DNA from: Lachnospiraceae bacterium
Lineage (GTDB): Bacteria; Bacillota; Clostridia; Lachnospirales; Lachnospiraceae
Assembly: GCA_029224965.1 (NCBI GenBank)
Contig: JAQXVO010000003.1
Coordinates: forward strand, 1 to 47,894
Direction: 5' to 3'
Length of the DNA stretch: 47,894 bases
This document shows positions 29,065-36,847 of this stretch, in pieces (position 1 is the stretch's first letter; each line of letters opens with the position of its first letter). A program made the translations under genes and the position numbers. The notes below the pieces were generated by a model. That model ran no database searches and had not been told where the DNA came from. It worked only from the letters and a program-made list of their open reading frames with translations.

Positions 29065-29690
29065 GGCTTTCCCTTAAACTCCTTCATTTTTTTTCTCAGT
29101 CTCTGCAGGGCATTGTCCACGGATTTGGGATCCCGGTCCAGAATCATGGCGATAATCCGTCCCTTGTAGCCATCCAGATAGAGATAGAGGACTTGGCGCT
29201 CAAGCGGTGTCAGCTTCTCTTCGACCCGTTCCATCCAAAGCTTTACTTCCTCGGACTGGAGAAGGACCTTCTCCGGATCAGAGCCTTCCTCTCCTAATTC
29301 TTCACCCAGAGTCAGGCTGCTGTCACCGACCGATTCGTCGATGGAGACATAGGAATTCAGAGGCTGGTTTTTCTGACGGAATAATTTCTCCCTGGCATTC
29401 TGGATCTGCCGGTCAATGCAGAGCCAGGCAAAGGCGGTGAAATTCGGATTCTTCTCCGGATCATAATCATTGACTGCCTGAAGAAGTCCGATCAGGCCCT
29501 CCTGAATCAGATCCTGCTGTTCTGCACCCGGGATGTCTGCCGAAGATCTGGCCAGATGGGCTTCAATCCGGTGCCGGAAACTGTCAAAAAGTTCCCGCTC
29601 CGCCCTGGCATCATTGGCTCTGGCCTTTTTTGCCAGGATGGCGTCCCTTATATTGTCCGAACCATTTTCTGTCAGCATGTTCTTATTCAT
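29061..29690 (-). CDS. Sigma-70 family RNA polymerase sigma factor (SigH-like)
   Basis: Contains sigma region 2 (GAEQQDLIQEGLIGLLQAVNDYDPEKNPNF, with the FTAFAWLCIDRQIQNA recognition part) and a region 4 helix-turn-helix (LTPLERQVLYLYLDGYKGRIIAMILDRDPKSVDNALQRLRKKM). Position behind cysS-mrnC-rlmB is where sigH of sporulating Firmicutes sits, so I call it SigH-like, although the sequence is divergent. The ATG used (MNKNMLTE) has no clear Shine-Dalgarno site; a TTG three codons upstream is the other choice. The gene lies behind an array of six 62-bp hairpin repeats and overlaps the desulfurase start. Confidence 0.85.
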   Translation of the reverse strand: MNKNMLTENGSDNIRDAILAKKARANDARAERELFDSFRHRIEAHLARSSADIPGAEQQDLIQEGLIGLLQAVNDYDPEKNPNFTAFAWLCIDRQIQNAREKLFRQKNQPLNSYVSIDESVGDSSLTLGEELGEEGSDPEKVLLQSEEVKLWMERVEEKLTPLERQVLYLYLDGYKGRIIAMILDRDPKSVDNALQRLRKKMKEFKGKP

Positions 29691-29737
29691 ACTATACAAT
29701 ACTTTTGTCTTGAGATTTAAAATTACAATGTTGGATA

Positions 29738-30083
29738 GACAACAATATCGAAAGAAATCTCAAATCCCGATGTGTTTTTTCGGGTTCTCCTGAGTTTATA
29801 CAACGATTTTGAAGGAAAAAGCAAATTCCGATGTGTTTTTCTCAGATTCTCTAGATTTTATACAACGATTTTACAGAAAATCTCGAATCCCGATGTAATT
29901 TCCTCAGATTGCCCTGAGTTTATACAACGATTTTACAGAAAATCTCGAATCCCGATGTATTTTCCTCAGATTGCCCTGATTTTATACAACGATTTTAAAG
30001 AAAAAACCGAATCCCGATATATTTTCCTCAGATTGCCCTGATTTTATACAACGATTTTACAGAAAATCTCGAATCCCGATGTA
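29738..30083. repeat. 62-bp tandem hairpin repeat array, about six units (site 2)
   Basis: This fills most of the 459-bp gap between rlmB and the sigma factor. Units start at 29738 (degenerate), 29799, 29861, 29923, 29985 and 30047, a period of 62 bp (61 for the first). Each has a 37-nt core starting TACAACGATTTT and ending CCCGATGTA, whose ends pair (TACAaCG with CGaTGTA) and which holds GATTTT-ACAG-AAAATC, plus a 25-nt linker TTTTCCTCAGATTGCCCTGATTTTA-like. Because 62 is not a multiple of 3 and stops occur, it is not coding. Confidence 0.9.
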
Positions 30084-30158
30084 TTTCCCCTGTTTTCCGG
30101 ATTATTGACACCGATAAAGGAGAAGAATCCGAATCCCGCCAGTTGTTGGAAAGTACTA

Positions 30159-30908
30159 TTATTTCGCCTTCAGCATTCTCTGCCTTACAACTTCATAAGT
30201 CAGGACGCCGCAGGCGACCGAGGCATTCAGGGAATCGATCTGGCCCTTCATGGGGATAGATGCGACCATGTCGCAGTTCTTCTCGACCAGAGTGCTGACA
30301 CCGGAACCTTCATTTCCGATGACCAGGCCGATAGGGCCGGTCAGATTCAGGTCATACATGGGGGTTCCGCTCATGTCAGCGCAGACAAACCACATGCCGC
30401 GCTTCTTCAGGTCTTCGATCGTATGATTTAAATTTGTCACCTTGGCGACCGGGAGGAAATTCAGAGCGCCAGCAGAAGCCTTGGCAACCGTTGCAGTCAG
30501 TCCCGGGGAACGTCTCTGGGGAAGGATGACGCCGTGTGCGCCTGCAACTTCAGCGGTCCGGATGATGGCGCCGATATTATGAGGATCCTCGACTTCATCG
30601 AGAAGAATCAGGAAAGGATCCTCGCCTCTGGACTCAGCCAGGGCGAACATGTCATCGATCGAGGCATAGCTGTAGGCGGCAGTATAGGCGATGACGCCCT
30701 GATGGTGGCCGGTCTTGCTCATCTCGTCCAAACGTTCCCTGGAAACGAAGTCGATCATGACCTTCTGCTTCTTGGCTTCCCGGACAATGGTCCGGACCGG
30801 GCCGTCATTCAGGCCGTCCTGGACAAAAAGCCGGTCAATCGTTCTTCCCGAGCGGAAGGCTTCCAGCACGACATTTCTTCCCTCGATTACCGAATCGTCA
30901 TCTCTCAT
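30159..30908 (-). CDS. rlmB: 23S rRNA 2'-O-methyltransferase RlmB (TrmH/SpoU family)
   Basis: SAM-dependent SPOUT methyltransferase, expected to modify G2251 of 23S rRNA. It has an N-terminal substrate-binding domain (EGRNVVLEAF) and the knotted domain with LLDEVEDPHNIGAIIRTAE, GPIGLVIGNEGSGVS and IPMKGQIDSLNASVA. Length 249 is normal. Its start overlaps the mrnC stop by 4 bp (ATGA). After it, transcription enters the 62-bp repeat array before the sigma-factor gene. Confidence 0.94.
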   Translation of the reverse strand: MRDDDSVIEGRNVVLEAFRSGRTIDRLFVQDGLNDGPVRTIVREAKKQKVMIDFVSRERLDEMSKTGHHQGVIAYTAAYSYASIDDMFALAESRGEDPFLILLDEVEDPHNIGAIIRTAEVAGAHGVILPQRRSPGLTATVAKASAGALNFLPVAKVTNLNHTIEDLKKRGMWFVCADMSGTPMYDLNLTGPIGLVIGNEGSGVSTLVEKNCDMVASIPMKGQIDSLNASVACGVLTYEVVRQRMLKAK

Positions 30909-31426
30909 ATGAATTTTCCTTTCTTCAGTCCGGTCTCAACCAGGGTCAGGATCCGTTGGTCCTCTCCCTTCAGATAGAGCCAGCCAAGTAAAGCTTCTAA
31001 AGCGGTTGCTTTCCGGTAATCCATTACCGAAGCATTTTTTGCGTGAGTGTTCGACTTGGCATTCCGTCCCCGGCGGACGATGTCCTTCTCCTCTTCCGTA
31101 AGATCCGGCTCCAGGAGGTCGATCACAGCTGCCTGGGATGCGGCCTTTACGATATGAGCCGACTGCTTGTGCAGACGGGAAGGGGAAGTATTCCCCTGGT
31201 CCACGATCAGAGTCCGGATGATAATCTCGTAGACGCCGTCGCCGATAAAGGCAAGGGTCAGAGGAGAAAATGTAGACAGGTCCCGAGCAGGAATCCGGAA
31301 GCGGTCGCGGATTTCCCGATTCAGACTTCCTGCCTGAAGCTCACCGGACTTCTGCTCTCCGGTCTCCCGCACTTCCGTCTCCTGCTCTTCTGCAGTCAGA
31401 TTCTCAGTATTCAGACTCTCTGCCAC
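30905..31426 (-). CDS. mrnC: Mini-ribonuclease III
   Basis: RNase III-like catalytic domain without the dsRNA-binding domain; matures the ends of 23S rRNA in Gram-positives. Catalytic acidic residue Asp63 in FIGDGVYE, and the SNTHAKNASVMDYRKATALEALLGWLYL block are clear. The start is GTG, backed by GGGAGG 6 nt upstream, inside the end of cysS (16-bp overlap). It therefore carries an acidic, Glu/Thr-rich extension of about 45 residues before the domain; Mini-III is usually about 130-145 residues. The extension is real if this start is used. Confidence 0.94.
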   Translation of the reverse strand: MAESLNTENLTAEEQETEVRETGEQKSGELQAGSLNREIRDRFRIPARDLSTFSPLTLAFIGDGVYEIIIRTLIVDQGNTSPSRLHKQSAHIVKAASQAAVIDLLEPDLTEEEKDIVRRGRNAKSNTHAKNASVMDYRKATALEALLGWLYLKGEDQRILTLVETGLKKGKFI

Positions 31427-32820
31427 TTGACGCCCTCCCTGGTATCCTTGAGCTGAATGCCCATAGAGAGTAGCTTGTCACGAATCTCATCGGCCTTGGC
31501 AAAGTTCTTATTCTTCCGGGCTGCCTGACGCTCTTCAATCAGAGCCTCAATCTCGGAATCCAGATCGTCATCTTTCTTGTCAAGAATCAGTCCCAGAACA
31601 TCGGAAAGCTGATAGAAAACGCTGTGAATCTTGTCCAGATAAGCCTTGGTCGAATTCTCATCGGTCTCGGTATTGATGAATTTTACGATGTCGAAGATGG
31701 CGGTGATGGCATCGGCGGTATTGAAGTCATCGTCCATGGCATCTTCAAAATTCTGGCGGCAGCCGTCCAGAGCCTGAAGTTTTTTGTTCTCTTCATCTGT
31801 CAGCGGCGCATCGGCTGCCTTGGAGATCCGGTCGCGAAGAAGATCGGCTGCGGTCGTGATTCTTGTCAGTCCGGCCTTGGCGGATTCCATGAGTTCGGCG
31901 CTGAAATTCAGAGCCTTTCTGTACTGAGTCGTCAGCATGAAGAAACGAAGGACCTGAAGGTCATATTTCTCAGAGATCTCACGTACGGTAAAGAAATTGC
32001 CGAGAGACTTACTCATCTTCTCGTTATTGATCTTCAGGAAAGCGTTATGCATCCAGTAATGAGCGAAAGGTACACCATTGGCAGCTTCTGACTGGGCGAT
32101 CTCATTTTCATGGTGAGGGAAAATCAGATCCTCGCCACCGGCATGGATGTCGATGGTACTGCCCAGATAACGCTTACTCATTACTGAGCACTCAATGTGC
32201 CAGCCGGGACGGCCGTCACACCAGGGGGAAGGCCAGGAAGGCTCGCCCTCTTTCTTGGGCTTCCAGAGAACGAAGTCCAGTGGATCCTCCTTCAGATCAC
32301 CGGTGACCTTGATATCGCGGTGTCCGGCTTCGAGATCATCAATATTTTTATGAGAGAGCTTGCCATAGCCTTGGAATTTCCTCGTCCGGTAATAAACAGT
32401 TCCATCAGCTGCCGGATAGGCATAGCCCTTGTCAATCAGTGTCTGAATCATCTGGATCATGCCGGAAATTTCCTGAGTTGCCTGAGGATTTTTGGTGGCC
32501 GGCAGAATATTCATACCTGCCATATCCTTTCTGCACTCTTCGATATAATGAGTCGAAACTGCCTCAGCAGTTGTTCCCTCCTCAATAGCCTCTTTAATGA
32601 TCTTGTCATCAACATCAGTAAAGTTGGAAACATAGTTTACGTCGTAGCCTTTATACATAAAGTAACGTCTGACCGTATCAAAAACGATCATGGGACGTGC
32701 ATTTCCGATATGAATAAAGTTATAAACGGTCGGACCGCAGACATACATGCTGATCTTTCCAGGTTCAATAGGCTTGAATTCTTCCTTGGACCGGGTCAGA
32801 GTATTGTAGATCTTAATCAT
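31411..32820 (-). CDS. cysS: Cysteinyl-tRNA synthetase
   Basis: Charges tRNA-Cys. Class I signatures are FIHIGNARPM (HIGH motif) and KMSKSLGN (KMSKS motif); zinc ligands are in YVCGPTVYN and GWHIECSVM with HHENE. Length 469 is normal. Two ATGs are adjacent; GGAG lies 6 nt before the second, which is used here. It follows ispF (22 bp) and overlaps mrnC, as in many Clostridia. No T-box leader is present, the gene being internal to the ispF transcript. Confidence 0.96.
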   Translation of the reverse strand: MIKIYNTLTRSKEEFKPIEPGKISMYVCGPTVYNFIHIGNARPMIVFDTVRRYFMYKGYDVNYVSNFTDVDDKIIKEAIEEGTTAEAVSTHYIEECRKDMAGMNILPATKNPQATQEISGMIQMIQTLIDKGYAYPAADGTVYYRTRKFQGYGKLSHKNIDDLEAGHRDIKVTGDLKEDPLDFVLWKPKKEGEPSWPSPWCDGRPGWHIECSVMSKRYLGSTIDIHAGGEDLIFPHHENEIAQSEAANGVPFAHYWMHNAFLKINNEKMSKSLGNFFTVREISEKYDLQVLRFFMLTTQYRKALNFSAELMESAKAGLTRITTAADLLRDRISKAADAPLTDEENKKLQALDGCRQNFEDAMDDDFNTADAITAIFDIVKFINTETDENSTKAYLDKIHSVFYQLSDVLGLILDKKDDDLDSEIEALIEERQAARKNKNFAKADEIRDKLLSMGIQLKDTREGVKWQRV

Positions 32821-32842
32821 CATTCTCTCCTTTTATTAAAAA

Positions 32843-33385
32843 CTATAGCCGTGCGCACCCGCTGCAGCCAGCACAGCTTCTTCCGTCATCGTAGACGGTC
32901 TGACTGGCTTCCTGAAAATTTTCGAGAAGGCAGACCGCCTGGGCACTGATGCCCTCGCCACGGCCCGTGAAGCCGAGCCTTTCTTCGGTCGTTGCCTTTA
33001 CATTAACCTGATCCGGAAAAATTCCAAGCGCATTGGCAATGTTTTCCTTCATGGTATCAATGTAAGGCCGAAGCTTTGGTGCCTGACAGATGACGGTACA
33101 GTCGATGTTTCCGACCATGTAGCCCCTGTCATTAATCATAGAGCCGACTTCTTCGAGAAGCTTTATGGAATCCGCCCCCTCATACTTGGGGTCATTATCC
33201 GGGAAATGCAGACCAATATCTCCAAGTCCTGCGGCGCCTAAAATGGCATCCATGACAGCATGTAGAAGCACATCCGCATCGGAATGTCCAAGCAGACCCT
33301 TCTCGTAGGGAATTTCTACACCGCCGAGGATGAGCTTTCGATCTTCCACCAGACGATGCACGTCATAACCTGTTCCTATTCTCAT
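32843..33385 (-). CDS. ispF: 2-C-methyl-D-erythritol 2,4-cyclodiphosphate synthase, with Cys-rich tail
   Basis: MEP-pathway enzyme for isoprenoid precursors. Metal ligands Asp8 and His10 in GYDVHR and His42 in [10 protein letters not shown] are present, as are [11 protein letters not shown] and the [17 protein letters not shown] block. The catalytic domain ends near residue 158; a further ~22 residues finish in [11 protein letters not shown] with Cys171, Cys174 and Cys177 (CxxCxxC), which is not part of the standard enzyme. First gene of ispF-cysS-mrnC-rlmB, with a near-consensus promoter. The GGAG site precedes the ATG by 9 nt. Confidence 0.95.
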   Translation of the reverse strand: MRIGTGYDVHRLVEDRKLILGGVEIPYEKGLLGHSDADVLLHAVMDAILGAAGLGDIGLHFPDNDPKYEGADSIKLLEEVGSMINDRGYMVGNIDCTVICQAPKLRPYIDTMKENIANALGIFPDQVNVKATTEERLGFTGRGEGISAQAVCLLENFQEASQTVYDDGRSCAGCSGCARL

Positions 33386-33437
33386 TTTTATTCTCCTGTT
33401 TTAGATACCGATTCTTTTAGAATCGAGCCATCTGATT

Positions 33438-33466
33438 ATTATAACAGAAACAGGCCCAGATACCAA
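33438..33466 (-). promoter_or_regulatory. Promoter for ispF-cysS-mrnC-rlmB
   Basis: Minus strand -35 TTGGTA (33461-33466), 17-nt spacer, perfect -10 TATAAT (33438-33443). A small hairpin CGATTC-taaaa-GAATCG (33409-33425) lies in the leader. Confidence 0.65.
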
Positions 33467-33503
33467 TGAATTGAAGGAAGCCAAGCCATGGGGTCCCCAA
33501 AAG

Positions 33504-35189
33504 TTAAATCTTCTTCTTCTTTTTCTTTCTCGGATGTTCTCGTCTCCAGCGGCGGATTTTCCGTATTTCATATCTTCCGACGAAGAAGATAATAGCGGAG
33601 ATGGCAATCAGATATCCCAGGAAACCCAGAAAGGGAATACCAAAAATCTGAGGTTTCATCTGGGTTGTACAGAGAATTGAGGATCCAACCAGAAGACCTG
33701 CAATACAGAGACCAATGACCAGGTTACGAACGGCCCGGTCAACGACCAGAACCAGATTATCCGTGGTATCCAGATTCAGGTTGAAACGGCTGTGGCCGCG
33801 TAGATACTCGCGCATGATTTCTGATGCGAGAGACGGAATTTCAATACTGTTGATACCAGCCCGATATAGCTTTCTTGAATTTCTGGACAGTTCCTCTTTC
33901 CAGTTGGCCCGGAGTTTATCAAAATAATCCTCACTAACCCTGGTATAGGCAATGTTCATCATATTGATATCGGGACTGATGATGGCCAATACACCTTCTA
34001 CATGGCTCAGGCCCCGGGTCAGCATGGTCATGCCATGGGGAAGACTTATATGGTTATTCTTCATGATATCCATCAGGCTTTCCATGGCTTCAGCCAGATC
34101 TACAGAGCCCATGCCCTGAGATTCATATTCCCGAAGGAAATCCCGAAGGTCTGCATAAAGCTGATCCCGGTTGGGTTTGTCCCAGAAATCTCCCAGATCC
34201 AAAACGGCATCCGTGACCTTTGAAATATCATGCATGGCGATGCCTTCGACGCCGCGGACCATGATCTTTCGGTCCCTTTCTGTCAGTCGGCCCATCATGC
34301 CCATGTCCAGCCAGACGATTTTTCCATCCCGGATCTTGACGTTGCCAGGATGAGGATCTGCATGGAAAAAGCCATCGTCCATGACCTGCTTAATGAAGCT
34401 GTTGACGAACTTCTTTCCGATCTCGTTCAGATCATAACCTTGGGCTTTCAGGGTCTCGACATCCGTGATCGAAGGTCCGTCAATATACTCCATAACAAGG
34501 ACATGTGCAGTGGTATATTCACGATAAAGCTTGGGAGTTGTGACATATTTAATATCTTTATTGAGGCGGGCAAATTCCTCCATATTGGAGGCTTCCTTAA
34601 GGAAATCCATCTCCTGCTGGGCCACGGTCCACATTTCATCCAAAACCATGTCCAGATCGACAATATTTCGAAGAGATGGAACGGAAGGCAGAATTTTGAC
34701 TGCACGATGAAGGAGGCGGATATCACGGGCCATGGTGTCATAGATGCCCTTCCGCTCGACTTTGACAATGACCTCCTGGCCATTGGCTTTCAGAACTGCC
34801 TTATGAACCTGGGCGATCGATGCCGAGCCAATAGGAGTCTGCTCCATCGACGAAAAGATCTCCCTCCAGTCAGTCCGATAGGAATGATTGATGACCTCTT
34901 CAACCATAGAAAAAGGCATGGGCCTGACCTCAGTGTTGAGCTTTAAAAGCTCATCACAATAAGCCTTAGGCAGGATGTCAGAATGCAGTGACATAATCTG
35001 TCCAAGCTTGACGTAGGTCGGGCCCAGATCCTCTAAAATCAGACGGAGCTTTTCAGGTGTTACACCCTTTGTCACCTTGTGGCGGCGCAGAACTTCTGTA
35101 ATCTCACGGAGCCTTGACCGGGAATCCTTCTTGGCAGTGGATGTGGTGTCAATATCAATTGTCTCCTGCTTTACATTCTCGTCTGCCAA
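33504..35189 (-). CDS. UbiB/ABC1-family atypical kinase (AarF-like)
   Basis: Member of the ABC1/ADCK/UbiB family of atypical protein-kinase-like ATPases. The family KxGQ motif is in TYVKLGQIMS, the Ala-rich loop is GSASIAQVH, the catalytic part reads FFHADPHPGNVKI, and the metal loop WLDMGMMG. Two hydrophobic helices lie at the C-terminus (LVIGLCIAGLLVGSSIL and FLGFLGYLIAISAIIFFVG), followed by a Lys/Arg-rich tail, so it is membrane bound. In aerobes the family supports ubiquinone synthesis; in a clostridial anaerobe its substrate is unknown and a lipid role is plausible. The start is TTG behind GGGGTGATCC. A phasin-like gene precedes it. Confidence 0.9.
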   Translation of the reverse strand: MADENVKQETIDIDTTSTAKKDSRSRLREITEVLRRHKVTKGVTPEKLRLILEDLGPTYVKLGQIMSLHSDILPKAYCDELLKLNTEVRPMPFSMVEEVINHSYRTDWREIFSSMEQTPIGSASIAQVHKAVLKANGQEVIVKVERKGIYDTMARDIRLLHRAVKILPSVPSLRNIVDLDMVLDEMWTVAQQEMDFLKEASNMEEFARLNKDIKYVTTPKLYREYTTAHVLVMEYIDGPSITDVETLKAQGYDLNEIGKKFVNSFIKQVMDDGFFHADPHPGNVKIRDGKIVWLDMGMMGRLTERDRKIMVRGVEGIAMHDISKVTDAVLDLGDFWDKPNRDQLYADLRDFLREYESQGMGSVDLAEAMESLMDIMKNNHISLPHGMTMLTRGLSHVEGVLAIISPDINMMNIAYTRVSEDYFDKLRANWKEELSRNSRKLYRAGINSIEIPSLASEIMREYLRGHSRFNLNLDTTDNLVLVVDRAVRNLVIGLCIAGLLVGSSILCTTQMKPQIFGIPFLGFLGYLIAISAIIFFVGRYEIRKIRRWRREHPRKKKKKKI

Positions 35190-35287
35190 AGGATCACCCC
35201 GGATTCCTGATTCCTGTCACAAGTTCAAAAACCTGATTCGTTTCCATATTTCGAGTCTATTTTAAAATATAGACCTATTCTTTCATA

Positions 35288-35593
35288 TTACTTGTCTTCC
35301 TTGGCTTCCCCGGTCTCTTCCTTAGCAGATTCGGCGGAAGCGTCCGGAGCTTTTTCATCTGTTTTCTCCTCAGAAGCCGTCTTAGAAGATGCTTTGAAGT
35401 TCTCCTTGTTCTGCTCCATGGTATGACGAAGCTCCTGATTCAGAGCCTTGCCCTGCTCCACGGTCAGCTCGCCCTTCTCAACCAGACTGTCGAAAATTTC
35501 CTGGCTTTTTTCAGCTGTGGTAGCTACAGCGCCGACGCCGGCCAGAAAAAACTTCTTGATTCCATCGGTAAGAATATTATTGTTATCTGCCAT
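35288..35593 (-). CDS. Phasin-like protein
   Basis: A 101-residue protein with an N-terminal amphipathic segment (GIKKFFLAGVGAVATTAEKSQEIFDSLVEKGELTVEQGKALNQEL), which matches the phasin-like/PHA regulator family found in Firmicutes, then a disordered tail rich in Glu, Lys, Ala and Ser. AAGGAGG lies 5 nt before the ATG. It lies 98 bp ahead of the UbiB-like gene; in many Firmicutes these two families are neighbours, which suggests a common role at the membrane. No polyhydroxyalkanoate synthase is in the window, so a storage-granule role is not supported. Confidence 0.75.
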   Translation of the reverse strand: MADNNNILTDGIKKFFLAGVGAVATTAEKSQEIFDSLVEKGELTVEQGKALNQELRHTMEQNKENFKASSKTASEEKTDEKAPDASAESAKEETGEAKEDK

Positions 35594-35620
35594 AATGTGC
35601 CTCCTTACATATAGAAAAAT

Positions 35621-35992
35621 CTACAACCCCTGAAAGAAGTCTATGATCCGCGGAATGAAAATCCAGAAACCGATAATAGCTGCCATAATGGCAGATACCA
35701 GAACTGCTCCGGCTGCCGCATCCTTGGCAATCTTGGCCAATGGTTTCCGTTCCTCCGTTACCAGGTCTACAACAGCTTCAATGGCTGTATTGACCAGTTC
35801 CAGAGAGATCACCAAGCCAAAGAGAACAAAGCAGATCAGCCATTCGGTCTTCGAAAGATGGACCAGAAGTCCAACCAGAACCACACAGATGACGGCTAAG
35901 AGGTGGATCTTGATATTTCTCTCTCTCTTAATCGTAGTGCCGATACCCTGAAAGGCATAACCGAAACTTTTGTAAAGCGGATCTTTCTTCAC
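35621..35992 (-). CDS. Undecaprenol/diacylglycerol kinase (DgkA family)
   Basis: Small integral membrane kinase of 123 residues with three predicted helices (about 28-46, 50-70 and 92-115). Family residues are in ERNIKIHLLAV, ELVNTAIEAVVDL (active-site Glu/Asn) and KIAKDAAAGAVLV. Gram-positive members phosphorylate undecaprenol rather than diacylglycerol. The start is GTG behind AAGGAAG with 7 nt spacing. It is followed 27 bp later by the phasin-like gene, probably in one unit; dgkA here is away from its common partners ybeY and era. Confidence 0.92.
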   Translation of the reverse strand: MKKDPLYKSFGYAFQGIGTTIKRERNIKIHLLAVICVVLVGLLVHLSKTEWLICFVLFGLVISLELVNTAIEAVVDLVTEERKPLAKIAKDAAAGAVLVSAIMAAIIGFWIFIPRIIDFFQGL

Positions 35993-36055
35993 GGAAAAAC
36001 TTCCTTTCTTGATACCCCTATTTTACTCCCACTTTTCCTTTTCCGTCCATATAAT

Positions 36056-36682
36056 TTAGAAACCCAGGAAATCGTTTACAAGAATGACATGAATTCTTCC
36101 ATTGTGCTTGGAATAACGTGTGATCAGAAACTGACAGCAGATGGTGTCCGGCTGTTTACAGTCATAGCATTTTCCAGTTTTTTTGCAGGGTGTATTAATA
36201 GGGAAACGTAAGGCATTGGCCGGGGCAGCAACATTTCTTGCACGCTTCATCGCAGAATCGAGATCCGGACATACTTTGTTCATACCTACGATGAAAATCA
36301 CTTTCCGCGGGCCATTGGCTATGCAGGAAACACGGTTAGCATTTCCATCGATATTGACCAGGATGCCATCATCTGTCATGGCATTGGCACTCGCAAGGAA
36401 AACATCAGCATCGTACGCTGCCAGAAGTGCCTGTCTGGGATTCATCTTATCCCGGTCAATAAAGCGATAATTACCCTCTTCTATGGCATTGACCAGACCG
36501 ATTTCCCGAGAACTCATGCAGCCTCCCTGGGTGACACTGCTGCCTTCAGGAATCAGCGAAAGGGCAATCTGTTTTGCCTCTTCCTTATCCTTTGCATAGT
36601 AGCCTGTCATATTCCGGGACGAGAGTCCCTTAATGACGGTCTGTGCGAGAAGTTCATTTCTCTTATATGCGTTCGTATCCAT
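36056..36682 (-). CDS. LUD domain protein (LutC/YkgG-like)
   Basis: Lactate-utilisation domain (DUF162) protein of 208 residues. Motifs include SSVTQGGCMSSREIGL, DADVFLASANAMTDDG, VSCIANGPRKVIFIVGMNKV and the C-terminal cysteine pattern CKKTGKCYDCKQPDTIC typical of the clostridial LUD group. LutA and LutB partners are absent nearby, so lactate oxidation cannot be claimed; this stand-alone subgroup has no settled function. Of two adjacent ATGs the second has AAGGA at 5 nt. A hairpin without a T-run separates it from the ECF gene upstream. Confidence 0.88.
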   Translation of the reverse strand: MDTNAYKRNELLAQTVIKGLSSRNMTGYYAKDKEEAKQIALSLIPEGSSVTQGGCMSSREIGLVNAIEEGNYRFIDRDKMNPRQALLAAYDADVFLASANAMTDDGILVNIDGNANRVSCIANGPRKVIFIVGMNKVCPDLDSAMKRARNVAAPANALRFPINTPCKKTGKCYDCKQPDTICCQFLITRYSKHNGRIHVILVNDFLGF

Positions 36683-36745
36683 CATATTCCTTCCTTTCTG
36701 TATTATTATTTTTCAGCATCTGATTCAATATAAGACGACATGAAT

Positions 36746-36790
36746 GCCCATCCGATCGGCTTTCCCCTAAAAGTCTCGATCGAATGGGCT
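36746..36790 (-). terminator. Hairpin between the ECF S-component and LUD genes
   Basis: Minus strand AGCCCATTCGATCG pairs with CGATCGGATGGGC over about 13 bp around a purine-rich loop. No good T-run follows on the minus strand (ATTCATG), so it may be a weak terminator or an mRNA-processing hairpin. Confidence 0.45.
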
Positions 36791-36847
36791 TTAAAAGATG
36801 AATCCATGCAGAACTTTAAGATTTTTTGATTTAACTTTTCACCTGAT

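Noticed and set aside
29772-30041. Plus-strand open frame of 89 codons across the 62-bp repeats
   Set aside because: The frame shifts phase from unit to unit because 62 is not a multiple of 3, has no ribosome site, and its residues only mirror the repeat.
29738-30083. CRISPR array
   Set aside because: The period is regular, but both the 37-nt core and the 25-nt linker are conserved from copy to copy; there are no unique spacers and no cas genes in the window.
32821-32842. T-box leader for cysS
   Set aside because: Only 22 bp separate ispF and cysS, and no AGGGTGGnACCGCG-like T-box sequence is present.
35288-35593. Polyhydroxyalkanoate granule locus
   Set aside because: Only the phasin-like protein is present; no PHA synthase or depolymerase gene lies nearby, so a storage role is not supported.
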